Shown: positions 53,619 to 63,210 of the stretch, piece by piece | Numbering within the stretch: the first letter of the stretch is position 1 | Layout of the letters: every line of letters begins with the position of its first letter | Source: Streptomyces scopuliridis RB72 | Lineage (GTDB): Bacteria; Actinomycetota; Actinomycetes; Streptomycetales; Streptomycetaceae | Length of the DNA stretch: 64,000 nt | NCBI RefSeq assembly: GCF_000718095.1 | Contig: NZ_JOEI01000027.1 | Span: 1 to 64,000 of the forward strand | Direction of reading: 5' to 3' | Made by a program: the position numbers and the translations under genes | The notes under the pieces: model-generated | Told to the model about the DNA's origin: nothing | Seen by the model: only the letters and a program-made list of their open reading frames with translations | Databases searched by the model: none

Positions 53619-54383
53619 ATGGCGAAGAACATCCAGTCGCTGGAACGGGCGGCGGCGATGCTGCGGCTGCTCGCGGGCGGCGAGCGCCGGCTCGGCCTGT
53701 CCGAGATCGCCTCCTCGGTCGGGCTGGCCAAGGGCACCGCGCACGGCATCCTGCGCACGCTCCAGGCCGAGGGATTCGTCGAACAGGACGCCACCTCGGG
53801 CCGGTACCAGCTGGGGGCCGAACTGCTGCGTCTCGGCAACAGCTATCTCGACGTGCACGAGCTGCGCTCCCGCGCCCTGGTCTGGACGGACGATCTGGCC
53901 AGGTCCAGCGGCGAGAGCGTCCATCTGGGGGTCGTGCACCAGCAGGGCGTCCTGATCGTCCACCATGTCTTCCGCCCGGACGACAGCAGGCAGGTGCTGG
54001 AGGTGGGCGCCATGCAGCCGCTGCACTCCACCGCGCTGGGGAAGGTGCTCTCGGCGTACGACCCGGTGGCGCACACCGAGGCGGTGGAGGGCGACCGCAA
54101 GGACTTCACACCGCGGACCATCACCGGTTTGGCGGAGTTCGAATCGGTGCTCGAACTGACCAGGGCGCGTGGCTGGGCCGCGGACATCGAGGAGACCTGG
54201 GAGGGCGTGGCGGCGGTGGCCGCCCCCATTCACGACCGGCGGCGGATGCCGGTGGGCGCCATCGCCATCACCGGCGCGGTCGAGCGGCTCTGCCCGGCCG
54301 GCGAACTGCGCTCCGAACTGGTCGCCGCGGTCCGTGAATGCGCCCGCGCGGTGTCGAGGGACATCGGCGCCGGGCGGTTTTGA
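53619..54383 (+). CDS. gylR: IclR-family glycerol operon regulator GylR
   Basis: Protein of 254 residues, the length known for Streptomyces GylR. The winged HTH (about 1-65) includes GLSEIASSVGLAKGTAHGIL. The IclR effector domain (about 80-250) senses a glycerol metabolite, reported as glycerol-3-phosphate for the family member. GGAGG precedes ATG 53619 by 10 nt. It is directly upstream of glpFKD and shares an operator-like 12-mer with the glpF promoter. Confidence 0.95.
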   Translation: MAKNIQSLERAAAMLRLLAGGERRLGLSEIASSVGLAKGTAHGILRTLQAEGFVEQDATSGRYQLGAELLRLGNSYLDVHELRSRALVWTDDLARSSGESVHLGVVHQQGVLIVHHVFRPDDSRQVLEVGAMQPLHSTALGKVLSAYDPVAHTEAVEGDRKDFTPRTITGLAEFESVLELTRARGWAADIEETWEGVAAVAAPIHDRRRMPVGAIAITGAVERLCPAGELRSELVAAVRECARAVSRDIGAGRF

Positions 54384-54476
54384 ACCGAATGCCGGATCAT
54401 CGGTACTGATCGAGGTTTCGGCCACTGAACCCTTGACGACGCTGCACCACAGGACAAAACTGCCGTTCAGCGGTCG

Positions 54477-54488
54477 GCATTGTCGAAC
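54477..54488. promoter_or_regulatory. Candidate GylR operator at the glpF promoter
   Basis: An exact second copy of GCATTGTCGAAC, 118 nt before the glpF start. A TAGTGT like that at gylR follows 19 nt downstream (54508-54513), so the site would cover the -35 region. This fits repression by GylR. Confidence 0.55.
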
Positions 54489-54606
54489 ACTTACCGGCAA
54501 TACGAGTTAGTGTGTGACAACGCCAAGGGCCGGTAGCCCTCGCCCGAGGGCGCGGACCACTGGTGTGAGCCGGCGGTTTGTCTTTCCCTGGACGAAGGAG
54601 TCTCGG

Positions 54607-55398
54607 GTGTCCAACTTCGACATCTTCATAGGTGAGGTCACGGGCACCGCCCTGCTGATCCTCCTCGGTGGCGGCGTGGTCGCAGGCGTCGTTCTCAAGC
54701 GTTCCAAGGCTCAGAACGCGGGCTGGCTCGCCATCAGCTTCGGCTGGGGCTTCGCCGTCATGGTCGGCGCGTATCTGTCGGCCCCCATCTCCGGCGCTCT
54801 GCTCAACCCCGCGGTCACCCTTGGTCTGGCGATCGAGGGTGGCATCAAGTGGGGCGATGTCCCGCTCTACATCGGCTCCCAGATGCTGGGCGCGATGATC
54901 GGCGCCTTCCTGGTGTGGGTGGCCTACATGGGCCAGTTCAAGGCTCATCTGACCGACCCGGAGATCCTCGCGGCGCAGCCCGCGGTCGAAGGGCTCGTGG
55001 ACCAGAAGACGGCGCCCAAGGCGGGGCCGGTGCTCGGTGTCTTCTCCACCGGACCCGAGGTGCGGAACCCACTGCAGAACGTACTGACGGAGATCATCGC
55101 CACATTCGTCCTGGTCATCGCGATCCTCACACAGGGCCTGAACAACTCGGGCAACGGCCTCGGCACGCTCGGTGTCCTGATCACCTCGTTCGTCGTGGTG
55201 GCCATCGGTCTCTCGCTGGGCGGCCCCACCGGGTACGCCATCAACCCGGCCCGGGACCTCGGCCCCCGTATCGTGCACGCGCTCCTGCCGCTGCCGAACA
55301 AGGGCGGCTCCGACTGGACGTACGCCTGGATCCCGGTGGTCGCGCCCCTGATCGGCGGCGCGCTGGCGGGCGGTTACTACAACTGGGTCCTCGTGTAA
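54607..55398 (+). CDS. glpF: Glycerol facilitator (aquaglyceroporin) GlpF
   Basis: Six-helix channel of 263 residues with the two half-helix motifs NPAV (Asn67) and NPARDLGPR (Asn213). The Asp after NPAR is the mark of glycerol facilitators as opposed to water channels. GTG 54607 has AAGGAG 6 nt upstream; upstream open sequence to 54514 includes the promoter and is not coding. It is the first gene of glpF-glpK-glpD. Confidence 0.95.
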   Translation: MSNFDIFIGEVTGTALLILLGGGVVAGVVLKRSKAQNAGWLAISFGWGFAVMVGAYLSAPISGALLNPAVTLGLAIEGGIKWGDVPLYIGSQMLGAMIGAFLVWVAYMGQFKAHLTDPEILAAQPAVEGLVDQKTAPKAGPVLGVFSTGPEVRNPLQNVLTEIIATFVLVIAILTQGLNNSGNGLGTLGVLITSFVVVAIGLSLGGPTGYAINPARDLGPRIVHALLPLPNKGGSDWTYAWIPVVAPLIGGALAGGYYNWVLV

Positions 55399-55434
55399 GC
55401 CCCCTTACCCCCGCATCGAACAGGAGCAGACACC

Positions 55435-56985
55435 GTGAGCGACACCACCACCACCGGAACGTCCTCCCACGGGACGGGGCCGTTCATCGCGGCCATCGAC
55501 CAGGGCACCACCTCCAGCCGCTGCATCGTCTTCGACCGGGACGGCCGTATCGTCGCGGTCGACCAGAAGGAGCACGAGCAGATCTTTCCCCGGCCCGGCT
55601 GGGTGGAACACAACGCCGCGGAGATCTGGACGAACGTCCAGGAAGTCGTGGCCCGTGCCATCGAGAAGGCGGGCATCACCTCCGCCGATGTCAAGGCGAT
55701 CGGCATCACCAACCAGCGCGAGACGACCCTGCTCTGGGACAAGAACACCGGCGAGCCCGTCCACAACGCCATCGTCTGGCAGGACACCCGCACCGACGCG
55801 CTCTGCCGCGAACTCGGCCGCAATGTCGGCCAGGACCGCTTCCGCCGCGAGACGGGCCTGCCGCTGGCGAGCTACTTCGCGGGACCGAAGGCCCGCTGGC
55901 TGCTCGACAACGTCGAGGGGCTGCGCGAGCGCGCCGAGCGCGGCGAGATCCTCTTCGGCACCATGGATTCCTGGGTCATCTGGAATCTGACCGGCGGCAC
56001 CGACGGCGGGGTGCATGTCACGGACGTCACCAACGCCTCCCGCACGATGCTGATGAATCTGCACACCATGGCGTGGGACCCGAAGATCCTGGACTCCATG
56101 GAGGTCCCGGCCGCGATCCTGCCGGAGGTCCGCTCCTCCGCCGAGGTGTACGGGAACGCCAAGGGCGGCGTCCTGGACGGCATTCCGGTCGCCTCCGCGC
56201 TCGGTGACCAGCAGGCCGCGCTGTTCGGCCAGACCTGTTTCGCCGAGGGCGAGGCCAAGTCGACGTACGGCACCGGCACGTTCATGCTGATGAACACCGC
56301 GCACAAGCCGGTCAACTCGTACAACGGCCTGCTGACGACGGTCGGTTACCGGATCGGTGACGAACCGGCGGTGTACGCGCTGGAGGGCTCGATCGCCATC
56401 ACCGGCGCGCTGGTGCAGTGGATGCGCGACCAGATGGGCCTGATCAACTCCGCGGCCGAGATCGAGACCCTGGCGTCCTCGGTCGAGGACAACGGCGGCG
56501 CGTACTTCGTCCCCGCCTTCTCGGGTCTCTTCGCACCGCACTGGCGCGCCGACGCCCGGGGCGTGATCGCCGGTCTGACCCGTTACGTGACCAAGGCGCA
56601 CATCGCCCGCGCGGTCCTGGAGGCCACGGCCTGGCAGACCCGCGAGATCAGTGACGCGATGACGAAGGACTCCGGTGTCGAACTGACCGCGCTCAAGGTC
56701 GACGGCGGAATGACCTCCAACAATCTGCTGATGCAGACGCTCTCCGACGTCCTCGACGCACCCGTGGTGCGCCCGATGGTCGCCGAGACGACCTGCCTCG
56801 GCGCCGCCTACGCCGCGGGACTCGCCGTCGGCTTCTGGCCGAACACCGACGTGCTGCGCGCCAACTGGCGCCGGGCGGCCGAGTGGACGCCCCGGATGGA
56901 CGCGGACACCCGCGCCCGTGAGTACAAGAACTGGCTCAAGGCCGTCGAGCGCACCATGGGCTGGCTCGACGACGACGACAGCTGA
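55435..56985 (+). CDS. glpK: Glycerol kinase GlpK
   Basis: FGGY-family kinase of 516 residues that converts glycerol to glycerol-3-phosphate. It has DQGTTSSR (Asp22), the glycerol-binding region WVEHNA and the second domain with a [10 protein letters not shown] loop and [15 protein letters not shown] 55435 lies 36 nt after glpF with AGGAG upstream. Its length is normal. Confidence 0.97.
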   Translation: MSDTTTTGTSSHGTGPFIAAIDQGTTSSRCIVFDRDGRIVAVDQKEHEQIFPRPGWVEHNAAEIWTNVQEVVARAIEKAGITSADVKAIGITNQRETTLLWDKNTGEPVHNAIVWQDTRTDALCRELGRNVGQDRFRRETGLPLASYFAGPKARWLLDNVEGLRERAERGEILFGTMDSWVIWNLTGGTDGGVHVTDVTNASRTMLMNLHTMAWDPKILDSMEVPAAILPEVRSSAEVYGNAKGGVLDGIPVASALGDQQAALFGQTCFAEGEAKSTYGTGTFMLMNTAHKPVNSYNGLLTTVGYRIGDEPAVYALEGSIAITGALVQWMRDQMGLINSAAEIETLASSVEDNGGAYFVPAFSGLFAPHWRADARGVIAGLTRYVTKAHIARAVLEATAWQTREISDAMTKDSGVELTALKVDGGMTSNNLLMQTLSDVLDAPVVRPMVAETTCLGAAYAAGLAVGFWPNTDVLRANWRRAAEWTPRMDADTRAREYKNWLKAVERTMGWLDDDDS

Positions 56986-57006
56986 CCGGCCGTCGGCCGA
57001 CCAGGT

Positions 57007-57031
57007 CCGGACAGGGCCAGGTCCTGTCCGG
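57007..57031 (+). promoter_or_regulatory. Hairpin between glpK and glpD
   Basis: Perfect 9-bp stem CCGGACAGG/CCTGTCCGG with a 7-nt loop in the 77-nt gap. It may stabilise the upstream message or reduce read-through into glpD. Confidence 0.45.
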
Positions 57032-57062
57032 TGAGCCGGTGAGATCCGAAGAGGAGTGAAGA

Positions 57063-58673
57063 ATGAGCACCCTGCAGCGCGTTCCCGCACTGGGGACGCA
57101 CCCGGCCGGCGGTTCCCTGCCGACCCGCGCCGAGACCCGGGATCAACTGTCCAACGCGACGTACGACCTCCTGGTGATCGGCGGCGGCATTCTGGGCATC
57201 TCCACCGCCTGGCATGCCTCCCAGTCGGGACTGCGGGTGGCCCTCGTGGACGGCGGCGACTTCGCCGGCGCCACCTCGTCCGCCTCCTCGAAGCTGCTCC
57301 ACGGCGGGCTGCGCTATCTGCAGACCGGCGCGGTGAAGCTGGTGGCGGAGAACCACTTCGAGCGCCGTGCGGTGTCCCGGCAGGTGGCACCGCATCTGGC
57401 CAATCCGCTCACGTTCTATCTGCCGGTCTACAAGGGCGGGCCGCACGGCGCGGCGAAGCTCGGGGCGGGCGTCTTCGCCTACTCCGCGCTCTCCGCGTTC
57501 GGTGACGGTGTCGGCCATGTGATCAGCCCGGCCAAGGCGCGGCAGGCCGTGCCCGAGCTGCGTACGGACAATCTGAAGGCCGTGGCCGTCTACGGCGACG
57601 ACCAGATGAACGACGCGCGGATGGCGCTGATGACGGTCCGCGCGGCCGTCGACTCGGGCGCCACCGTCCTCAACCACGCCGAGGTCACCGGATTGCGCTT
57701 CACCCAGGGGCGGGTGACGGGCGCCGAACTCAGGGACCGGATGGACGGTACGGAGTTCGGCGTCGACGCCCGGCTCGTACTCAATGCCACCGGCCCCTGG
57801 GTCGACCATCTGCGGAAGATGGAGAACCCGGACGCGGCACCCTCCATCCGGCTCTCCAAGGGCGCGCATCTGGTGCTCAGGCGCACCGCCCCCTGGAAGG
57901 CCGCGCTCGCGACCCCGATAGACAAGTACCGCATCACCTTCGCCCTCCCCTGGGAGGACATGCTGCTGCTCGGCACGACGGACGAGGAGTACGAGGGCGA
58001 GCCCGGGGATGTCGCGGTCAACGAGAAGGACATCCACCAGATCCTGGACGAGGCGGCGTTCTCGGTCCGTGACCAGCAGCTGACCCGCGATCTGATCACC
58101 TACTCCTTCGCGGGACTGCGGGTGCTGCCCGGCGGGCCTGGCGACACTTCCAAGGCCAAGCGCGAGACGGTGGTGACCGAGGGCCGCGGCGGCATGCTGT
58201 CGGTCGCCGGCGGCAAGTGGACGACCTTCCGCCATATCGGCCGAACCGTGCTCGCCAAGCTGGAGTCCCTGCCGGGCCATCCCCTCGGCCAGGGCATGGA
58301 GCCGGTCTCGCGGCTGCCGAAGAAGCTGCCGCTGCCCGGGATCGCCAGCCCGAACGCGGTCGCCCACCGGCTGCTGATCGACGGCGGCGGTACGGGCCCG
58401 TCGATGGCGGTCGACACCGCCCGCCATCTCGCCACCCACTACGGCTCGCTCGCCTTCGACATCGTGCGGCTGGCGAACGAGCACCCGGCGCTGAGCGAGC
58501 GGATCCACCCGGACGCCCCGGAGATCTGGGCGCAGGTCGTCTACGCCCGGGACCACGAGTGGGCCGAGACGGTGGACGACGTACTGCGCCGCCGTACGAC
58601 ACTGACGATCCGCGGCCTGGACACGGAGGACATCCGCCACCGGGTCGAGACGCTGCTCGGCGAGCGGAGCTGA
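57063..58673 (+). CDS. glpD: Glycerol-3-phosphate dehydrogenase GlpD (FAD)
   Basis: Membrane-associated flavoprotein of 536 residues that oxidises glycerol-3-phosphate to dihydroxyacetone phosphate and passes electrons to quinone. The FAD motif GGGILG is at 40-45, followed by SSKLLHGGLRYLQ. The C-terminal helical domain is present. GAGGAG precedes ATG 57063. It is the last gene of the glycerol operon, followed by a terminator. Confidence 0.96.
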   Translation: MSTLQRVPALGTHPAGGSLPTRAETRDQLSNATYDLLVIGGGILGISTAWHASQSGLRVALVDGGDFAGATSSASSKLLHGGLRYLQTGAVKLVAENHFERRAVSRQVAPHLANPLTFYLPVYKGGPHGAAKLGAGVFAYSALSAFGDGVGHVISPAKARQAVPELRTDNLKAVAVYGDDQMNDARMALMTVRAAVDSGATVLNHAEVTGLRFTQGRVTGAELRDRMDGTEFGVDARLVLNATGPWVDHLRKMENPDAAPSIRLSKGAHLVLRRTAPWKAALATPIDKYRITFALPWEDMLLLGTTDEEYEGEPGDVAVNEKDIHQILDEAAFSVRDQQLTRDLITYSFAGLRVLPGGPGDTSKAKRETVVTEGRGGMLSVAGGKWTTFRHIGRTVLAKLESLPGHPLGQGMEPVSRLPKKLPLPGIASPNAVAHRLLIDGGGTGPSMAVDTARHLATHYGSLAFDIVRLANEHPALSERIHPDAPEIWAQVVYARDHEWAETVDDVLRRRTTLTIRGLDTEDIRHRVETLLGERS

Positions 58674-58705
58674 GAAGCCGGGCTACGGGCACATCCGTAC
58701 GAATT

Positions 58706-58736
58706 GAGGGGCGCTCCCTGCCCGGGAGTGCCCCTC
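58706..58736 (+). terminator. Terminator of the glpFKD operon
   Basis: A 13-bp stem with one G-T pair (58706-58718 with 58724-58736) and a 5-nt loop, 32 bp after the glpD stop. Confidence 0.75.
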
Positions 58737-58767
58737 CCCGGCGTTCGGGGACGCATAATGGGGGCCG

Positions 58768-58782
58768 ATACATCGGATGTAT
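58768..58782. promoter_or_regulatory. Palindromic FadR-type operator
   Basis: Perfect palindrome ATACATC-G-GATGTAT, 11 nt before the start of the FadR regulator and overlapping the edge of its ribosome-binding site. CATAAT at 58754-58759 may be the -10. The layout fits autorepression and predicts the same site ahead of the sugar operon outside the window. Confidence 0.75.
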
Positions 58783-58793
58783 GGAGGTCCCCC

Positions 58794-59465
58794 ATGGCTG
58801 TCACCGACGAGGCCATCGAGAAGATCAAGGGAATGATCGTCTCCGGCGCGCTGCGCCCGGGCGACCGCCTCCCCAAGGAGAGCGAACTCGCCGCCGAGCT
58901 GGGACTGTCCCGCAACTCGCTGCGCGAGGCGGTGCGCGCTCTGTCGCTGATCCGCATCCTCGACGTACGGCAGGGCGACGGCACGTACGTCACCAGCCTC
59001 GATCCCCAGTTGCTGCTGGAGGCGCTCAGCTTTGTCGTGGACTTCCACCGGGACGACACGGTCCTGGAGTTCCTGGCCGTACGGCGGATCCTGGAGCCGG
59101 CCGCCACCGCGATGGCGAGTTCCCGGATAACCGAGGCCGAACTGGACGCGCTGAGCGCCCAGTTGGACGCGCTGGGAGAGCGGCCCTCGGTGGAGCAGCT
59201 GGTCGCCGCCGATCTGGAGTTCCACCGAGGGATCGTGCAGTCGTCGGGCAATTCGGTGCTCTGCTCGCTCCTGGACGGGCTCTCCGGGCCCACCACCCGG
59301 GCCAGGATCTGGCGCGGGCTGACCCAGGAGGACGCGGTCAGCCGTACGCTCCACGAGCACCGGGCGATTCTGGCGGCGCTCAGGGACCGGGACGCCGAAG
59401 CGGCCCGGTCCTGGGCGACCGTCCATATCGCGAGCGTGGAGATGTGGCTGAGATCCACCCTCTGA
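58794..59465 (+). CDS. FadR-family (GntR superfamily) regulator
   Basis: Protein of 223 residues. The winged HTH (about 5-72) includes LPKESELAAELGLSRNSLREAV, and an FCD domain follows (about 85-215). GGAGG sits 6 nt before ATG 58794. It converges on the sugar ABC operon, which it probably regulates. The effector may be a sugar or sugar acid, by inference from the neighbours. Confidence 0.9.
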   Translation: MAVTDEAIEKIKGMIVSGALRPGDRLPKESELAAELGLSRNSLREAVRALSLIRILDVRQGDGTYVTSLDPQLLLEALSFVVDFHRDDTVLEFLAVRRILEPAATAMASSRITEAELDALSAQLDALGERPSVEQLVAADLEFHRGIVQSSGNSVLCSLLDGLSGPTTRARIWRGLTQEDAVSRTLHEHRAILAALRDRDAEAARSWATVHIASVEMWLRSTL

Positions 59466-59474
59466 GATCCCGTA

Positions 59475-59506
59475 CGCCGGGCCTGCCCTCCGAGACGGGC
59501 CCGGCG
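59475..59506. terminator. Hairpin between convergent FadR and ABC permease genes
   Basis: Perfect 9-bp stem CGCCGGGCC/GGCCCGGCG with a 14-nt loop between the two converging genes. Confidence 0.6.
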
Positions 59507-59510
59507 CGGG

Positions 59511-60539
59511 TCAGTCCTGCTTCTCGCCGCTCGCGAAGCGCGAGATGACCAGCGCGACGATGATGATCGCGCCGTTCAGGAACTGGTTCCAGAGCGCGGG
59601 CACACCCCCGAGCGTCATCACATTGACCACCAGCTGAAGGGTCAGCACACCCGTCAGCGCCCCGAAGAGCGTGCCGCGCCCGCCCTTCAGGCTGATGCCT
59701 CCGATCACCGCGGCGGCGAAGACCTGGAAGATCCAGCCATTGCCCTGGGTGGCCGCGACCGAGCCGTAGTGGCCGGTGTAGAGGATGCCCGCGAAGGCCG
59801 CGAGCAGCCCGCCGAGGGCCAGCACGATCCAGGTGATCCGGTCCACCCGGATCCCGGCGGCGCGGGCCGCCTCCGGGTTGCCGCCGATGGCGTACAGCGA
59901 ACGGCCGTGCCGCAGCCAGGCCAGCGCCGCGCCGCCGATCGCGAACAGCGCCAGACAGATCCAGACGGCGGCGGGGGCACCCAGCCAGTCGGTCTTGCCC
60001 AAGTACCGGAAGGACTCCGGGACATCGGTGATCGACTTGCCCTCGGTGATGCCGATATGGAGTCCGCGCAGCATGGTGAGCATGCCGAGGGTGGCGATGA
60101 AGCCGTTGACGCGCAGCTTCAGCATCAGGAAGCCGTTGACCGCGCCGATGGCCATGCCGACCAGCAGACAGGCGGGGATGGCCATCCAGACCGGCAGCAG
60201 ATCGAGCCCGGCGAACCGGCCGCCCTCGGAGGGCAGTACCAGCCACATGGCGATGACCGGCGCGATCCCGATCGTCGACTCCAGCGACAGGTCCATCCGG
60301 CCGCAGATCAGGATCAGCGCCTGGCCGAGCACCAGCAGACTCAGCTCGGAGGACTGCTGGACGACGCTGATCAGATTGCTGGAGGTGAGGAAGACCGGCG
60401 AGACGATGAAGCCGATCACCATCAGCACCAGGATCACCGGCACCAGGGAGAAATCGCTCCACCGGATGAGCCGGAGCCGGTTCAACGGGCTCGCGCCGTC
60501 GGCCTCCTCGGCCACCGGCGGACGCATCGTCTCGGTCAT
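59511..60539 (-). CDS. Ribose-type sugar ABC transporter permease (RbsC/XylH family)
   Basis: Membrane protein of 342 residues with about ten helices and the BPD_transp_2 pattern, including GRMDLSLEST and the NGFIATLGMLTMLRG segment. ATG 60539 overlaps the stop of the ATPase gene as ATGA, so the two are coupled. Open sequence upstream in this frame belongs to the ATPase gene. It is the last gene of the transporter operon. Confidence 0.93.
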   Translation of the reverse strand: MTETMRPPVAEEADGASPLNRLRLIRWSDFSLVPVILVLMVIGFIVSPVFLTSSNLISVVQQSSELSLLVLGQALILICGRMDLSLESTIGIAPVIAMWLVLPSEGGRFAGLDLLPVWMAIPACLLVGMAIGAVNGFLMLKLRVNGFIATLGMLTMLRGLHIGITEGKSITDVPESFRYLGKTDWLGAPAAVWICLALFAIGGAALAWLRHGRSLYAIGGNPEAARAAGIRVDRITWIVLALGGLLAAFAGILYTGHYGSVAATQGNGWIFQVFAAAVIGGISLKGGRGTLFGALTGVLTLQLVVNVMTLGGVPALWNQFLNGAIIIVALVISRFASGEKQD

Positions 60540-62086
60540 TCCCGCTCCCCCACACCTTCCATGGCGGCGACCAGTTCCCGGTCGTTCCACCCACTTCCGA
60601 ACGAAGCCACCACGCGCCCGTGGAACAGGGCGAGTACCCGGTCGCACACCCGCAGATCGTCCAGCTCGTCCGAGACGATCACGGCCGCGCTGCCCTCGTC
60701 CGCCACCCTGCGCACCACGCCGAGCAGCGAGTCCTTCGATTTGACGTCGACGCCCGCGGTGGGCCGCAGGGCGATCAGCGCGCTGGGTCCGCGCGCCAGG
60801 GCGCGGGCGACGACGACCTTCTGCTGATTGCCGCCGGACAGCCCCGAGACCGGCTGCTCGGGGCCCTGGGTCTTGATGTCCAGCGACTCGATCATGGCTC
60901 GGGCGAACTCCCTGGTCCGGGAGGGCAGTACGGTCCCCCACGGGCCGAGCCGGCCGGTGACCGTGAGCGTGGCGTTCTCGGCGACGCTGCGGTCCAGGAC
61001 GAGCCCCTGGCGGTGCCGGTCCTCGGGGATGTAGCCGATGCCCGCGTCCAGCGCGTGCGGCACGCTGCCCGGCTTCACCGTACGGCCGCGTACGGAGATC
61101 CGCCCCGAGGTCGCCGTACGCATCCCGGCGAGCGTCTCGCCGAGCGCGGTGTTGCCGCTGGCGGCGGCTCCGGCCAGGCCGAGCACCTCACCGGGCCGTA
61201 CGGCGAGATCCAGTGGCTCGAACTCGCCGTCCAGCGCCAGCGCTTCGGCCTTCAGTACGGGCTCGGCCGCCGGGTCCGGAGCGTCCGTCGCCTCCGCGCG
61301 CGCGGCATGCCAGGCGGTGACCGTCCCCGCGGACTCGCCGGTCATCGCCGTCACCAGCTCCGCCTTGGACAGCTCGGCGACCGGAGCGGTCAGCACATGG
61401 CGGGCGTCCCGGTAGACCGTGACGGCGGTGCACAGTTCGTACACCTCCTGGAGATGGTGGGAGATGAAGAGGAACGCCACGCCCTGGCCGCGCAGTTCCC
61501 GCAGCTTGTCGAAGAGCCGCTGGATACCGCGCGCGTCGAGCTGCGCCGTGGGCTCGTCCAGGATGATGAGCCGGGCGCCGAAGGACAGCGCCCGCGCGAT
61601 CTCGACGAACTGCCGCTGCTCGACCGGGAGATCCTTGGCGCGGGCGTCGGGGTCGACGTCGACTCCGTACCCGGCGAGCAGGTCGCGCGCCTGGCGGCGC
61701 AGCCCCCGCCAGCTGATGAGGCGGCGGGCGCCGGACCCGGAGCCCCTGACTCCGTAGTCGTTGAGGAACAGGTTCTCGGCGACGGTCAGATCGGGTACGA
61801 CCATCGACTTCTGGTAGACACAGGCGACCTTGGACTGCCAGGCCGAGGTGTCCCCGAAGGGGGGCGCGGGCTCGCCGCCGAAGGTCACCTCTCCCGCGTC
61901 CGGCCGGTGCAGCCCGGTGAGCACGCTGACCAGGGTGGACTTGCCCGCGCCATTGCGGCCGACGAGCGCGTGCGACTCGCCGGGCCGTACGGTGAGCCGG
62001 ACACCGTCGAGCGCCACCGTGGGACCGAAGCGCTTGACGATGCCTTCCGCGTGGACCGCGGCGGGGGCCCGCTGCTGCTGTTCCAT
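60536..62086 (-). CDS. Sugar ABC transporter ATPase with two nucleotide-binding domains (RbsA family)
   Basis: ATPase of 516 residues. The N-terminal domain is intact: Walker A GRNGAGKST at 43-51 and Walker B LIILDEPTAQLD. The C-terminal domain keeps the LSGGNQQK signature, but its Walker A is GAAASGNTA and its Walker B reads LIALRPTAGVD, lacking the usual Asp-Glu. One of the two ATP sites is therefore probably degenerate, a stronger departure than in typical RbsA. ATG 62086 lies 2 nt after the binding-protein stop. Confidence 0.92.
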   Translation of the reverse strand: MEQQQRAPAAVHAEGIVKRFGPTVALDGVRLTVRPGESHALVGRNGAGKSTLVSVLTGLHRPDAGEVTFGGEPAPPFGDTSAWQSKVACVYQKSMVVPDLTVAENLFLNDYGVRGSGSGARRLISWRGLRRQARDLLAGYGVDVDPDARAKDLPVEQRQFVEIARALSFGARLIILDEPTAQLDARGIQRLFDKLRELRGQGVAFLFISHHLQEVYELCTAVTVYRDARHVLTAPVAELSKAELVTAMTGESAGTVTAWHAARAEATDAPDPAAEPVLKAEALALDGEFEPLDLAVRPGEVLGLAGAAASGNTALGETLAGMRTATSGRISVRGRTVKPGSVPHALDAGIGYIPEDRHRQGLVLDRSVAENATLTVTGRLGPWGTVLPSRTREFARAMIESLDIKTQGPEQPVSGLSGGNQQKVVVARALARGPSALIALRPTAGVDVKSKDSLLGVVRRVADEGSAAVIVSDELDDLRVCDRVLALFHGRVVASFGSGWNDRELVAAMEGVGERE

Positions 62087-62088
62087 GG

Positions 62089-63162
62089 CTAGCTCTTCTT
62101 CTCCAGCTGGTTGGCCCAGAGCTTCGGGTCGTCCACGTTCTCCTTGGTCACCAGCGGCGCGGGGAGCTGGTCCTCGAAGCCGTTCGGGATCTTGATGATC
62201 GTGGAGTCGTGGTCGGTCGGGCCCGCCTTGGGCGTGGTGCCCGCCAGCGCCTGCTTCGCCCAGTACAGCGCGTACTTGGCGTACAGATCGGCCGGCTGGG
62301 AGACCGTGGCGTCGATCTTCCCCTCCCGGATCGCGTCCAGCTCCTCCGGGATGCCGTCATTGGAGATGATCGTGATGTGCCCCGCCTCGCCGGGCGCCTT
62401 GAGCAGCTTCTTCTGCTCCAGCAGGGCCAGTGTCGGCTGCAGGAAGACGCCGCCCGCCTGCATATAGATGCCGTTGATGTCGGGGTGGGCGGCCAGGGTC
62501 GACTGGAGCTTCGCCGAGGCCACATCGCCCTTCCACTCGGTGGCCAGCTCGAAGACCTTGATACCGGGGAACTTCTCGTCCATGCAGGACTTGAACGCCT
62601 CAGAACGGTCACGGCCGTTGATGGAGGAGAGGTCGCCCTGGAACTCGACGACCTTGCCCTTGCCCTTGAGCTGCTCGCCCAGGTAGGTGCATGCCTTCTC
62701 GCCGTACGCACGATTGTCGGCCCGTACGACCATGTAGACATCGCCCTTGTCGGGCCGGGTGTCGACGCTGATGACGGGGATCTTCTTCTCGCTCAGCGTC
62801 TGGAGCGTCTCGGCGATCGCCCCGGTGTCCTGCGGCGCCATGACGACGGCCTTGGCGCCCTGGTCGGTGAAGACCTGGACATTGGAGACGAGCTTGCCGA
62901 TGTCGTTCTGCGAGTTGGTCAGGGAGAGCGCGTCGACCTCACCGTCCTTGACGCCCTTCTCGACGTACTGCTGATAGGAGTTCCAGAAGTCGCTGTCGCT
63001 GCGCGGCAGGTCGATACCGACCTTGCCGCCGCCGGCCGCGTCGCTTCCCTGGTCGCGGTTGCAGCCCGCCAGGGCGGTCACGGCCAGCAGCACGGCGCAG
63101 GCCGAGGCGCTCGTCGTACGGAGTCTGTGAAGTGGGGGGCGCCCCACCGGGTGTCGCGGCAT
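62089..63162 (-). CDS. Ribose-type sugar-binding lipoprotein
   Basis: Protein of 357 residues with a signal peptide and lipobox LAGC (Cys34), then a Peripla_BP_4 fold of the RbsB family. It should deliver a monosaccharide to the permease. ATG 63162 is chosen because AGGACGGGAC precedes it; an ATG at 63192 lacks a site. It lies downstream of the SDR gene in one operon. The sugar is unknown. Confidence 0.92.
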   Translation of the reverse strand: MPRHPVGRPPLHRLRTTSASACAVLLAVTALAGCNRDQGSDAAGGGKVGIDLPRSDSDFWNSYQQYVEKGVKDGEVDALSLTNSQNDIGKLVSNVQVFTDQGAKAVVMAPQDTGAIAETLQTLSEKKIPVISVDTRPDKGDVYMVVRADNRAYGEKACTYLGEQLKGKGKVVEFQGDLSSINGRDRSEAFKSCMDEKFPGIKVFELATEWKGDVASAKLQSTLAAHPDINGIYMQAGGVFLQPTLALLEQKKLLKAPGEAGHITIISNDGIPEELDAIREGKIDATVSQPADLYAKYALYWAKQALAGTTPKAGPTDHDSTIIKIPNGFEDQLPAPLVTKENVDDPKLWANQLEKKS

Positions 63163-63210
63163 GGATTGTCCCGTCCTTTGTCCCTCATACATGCGTGAGT
63201 GCGGCTCAGC

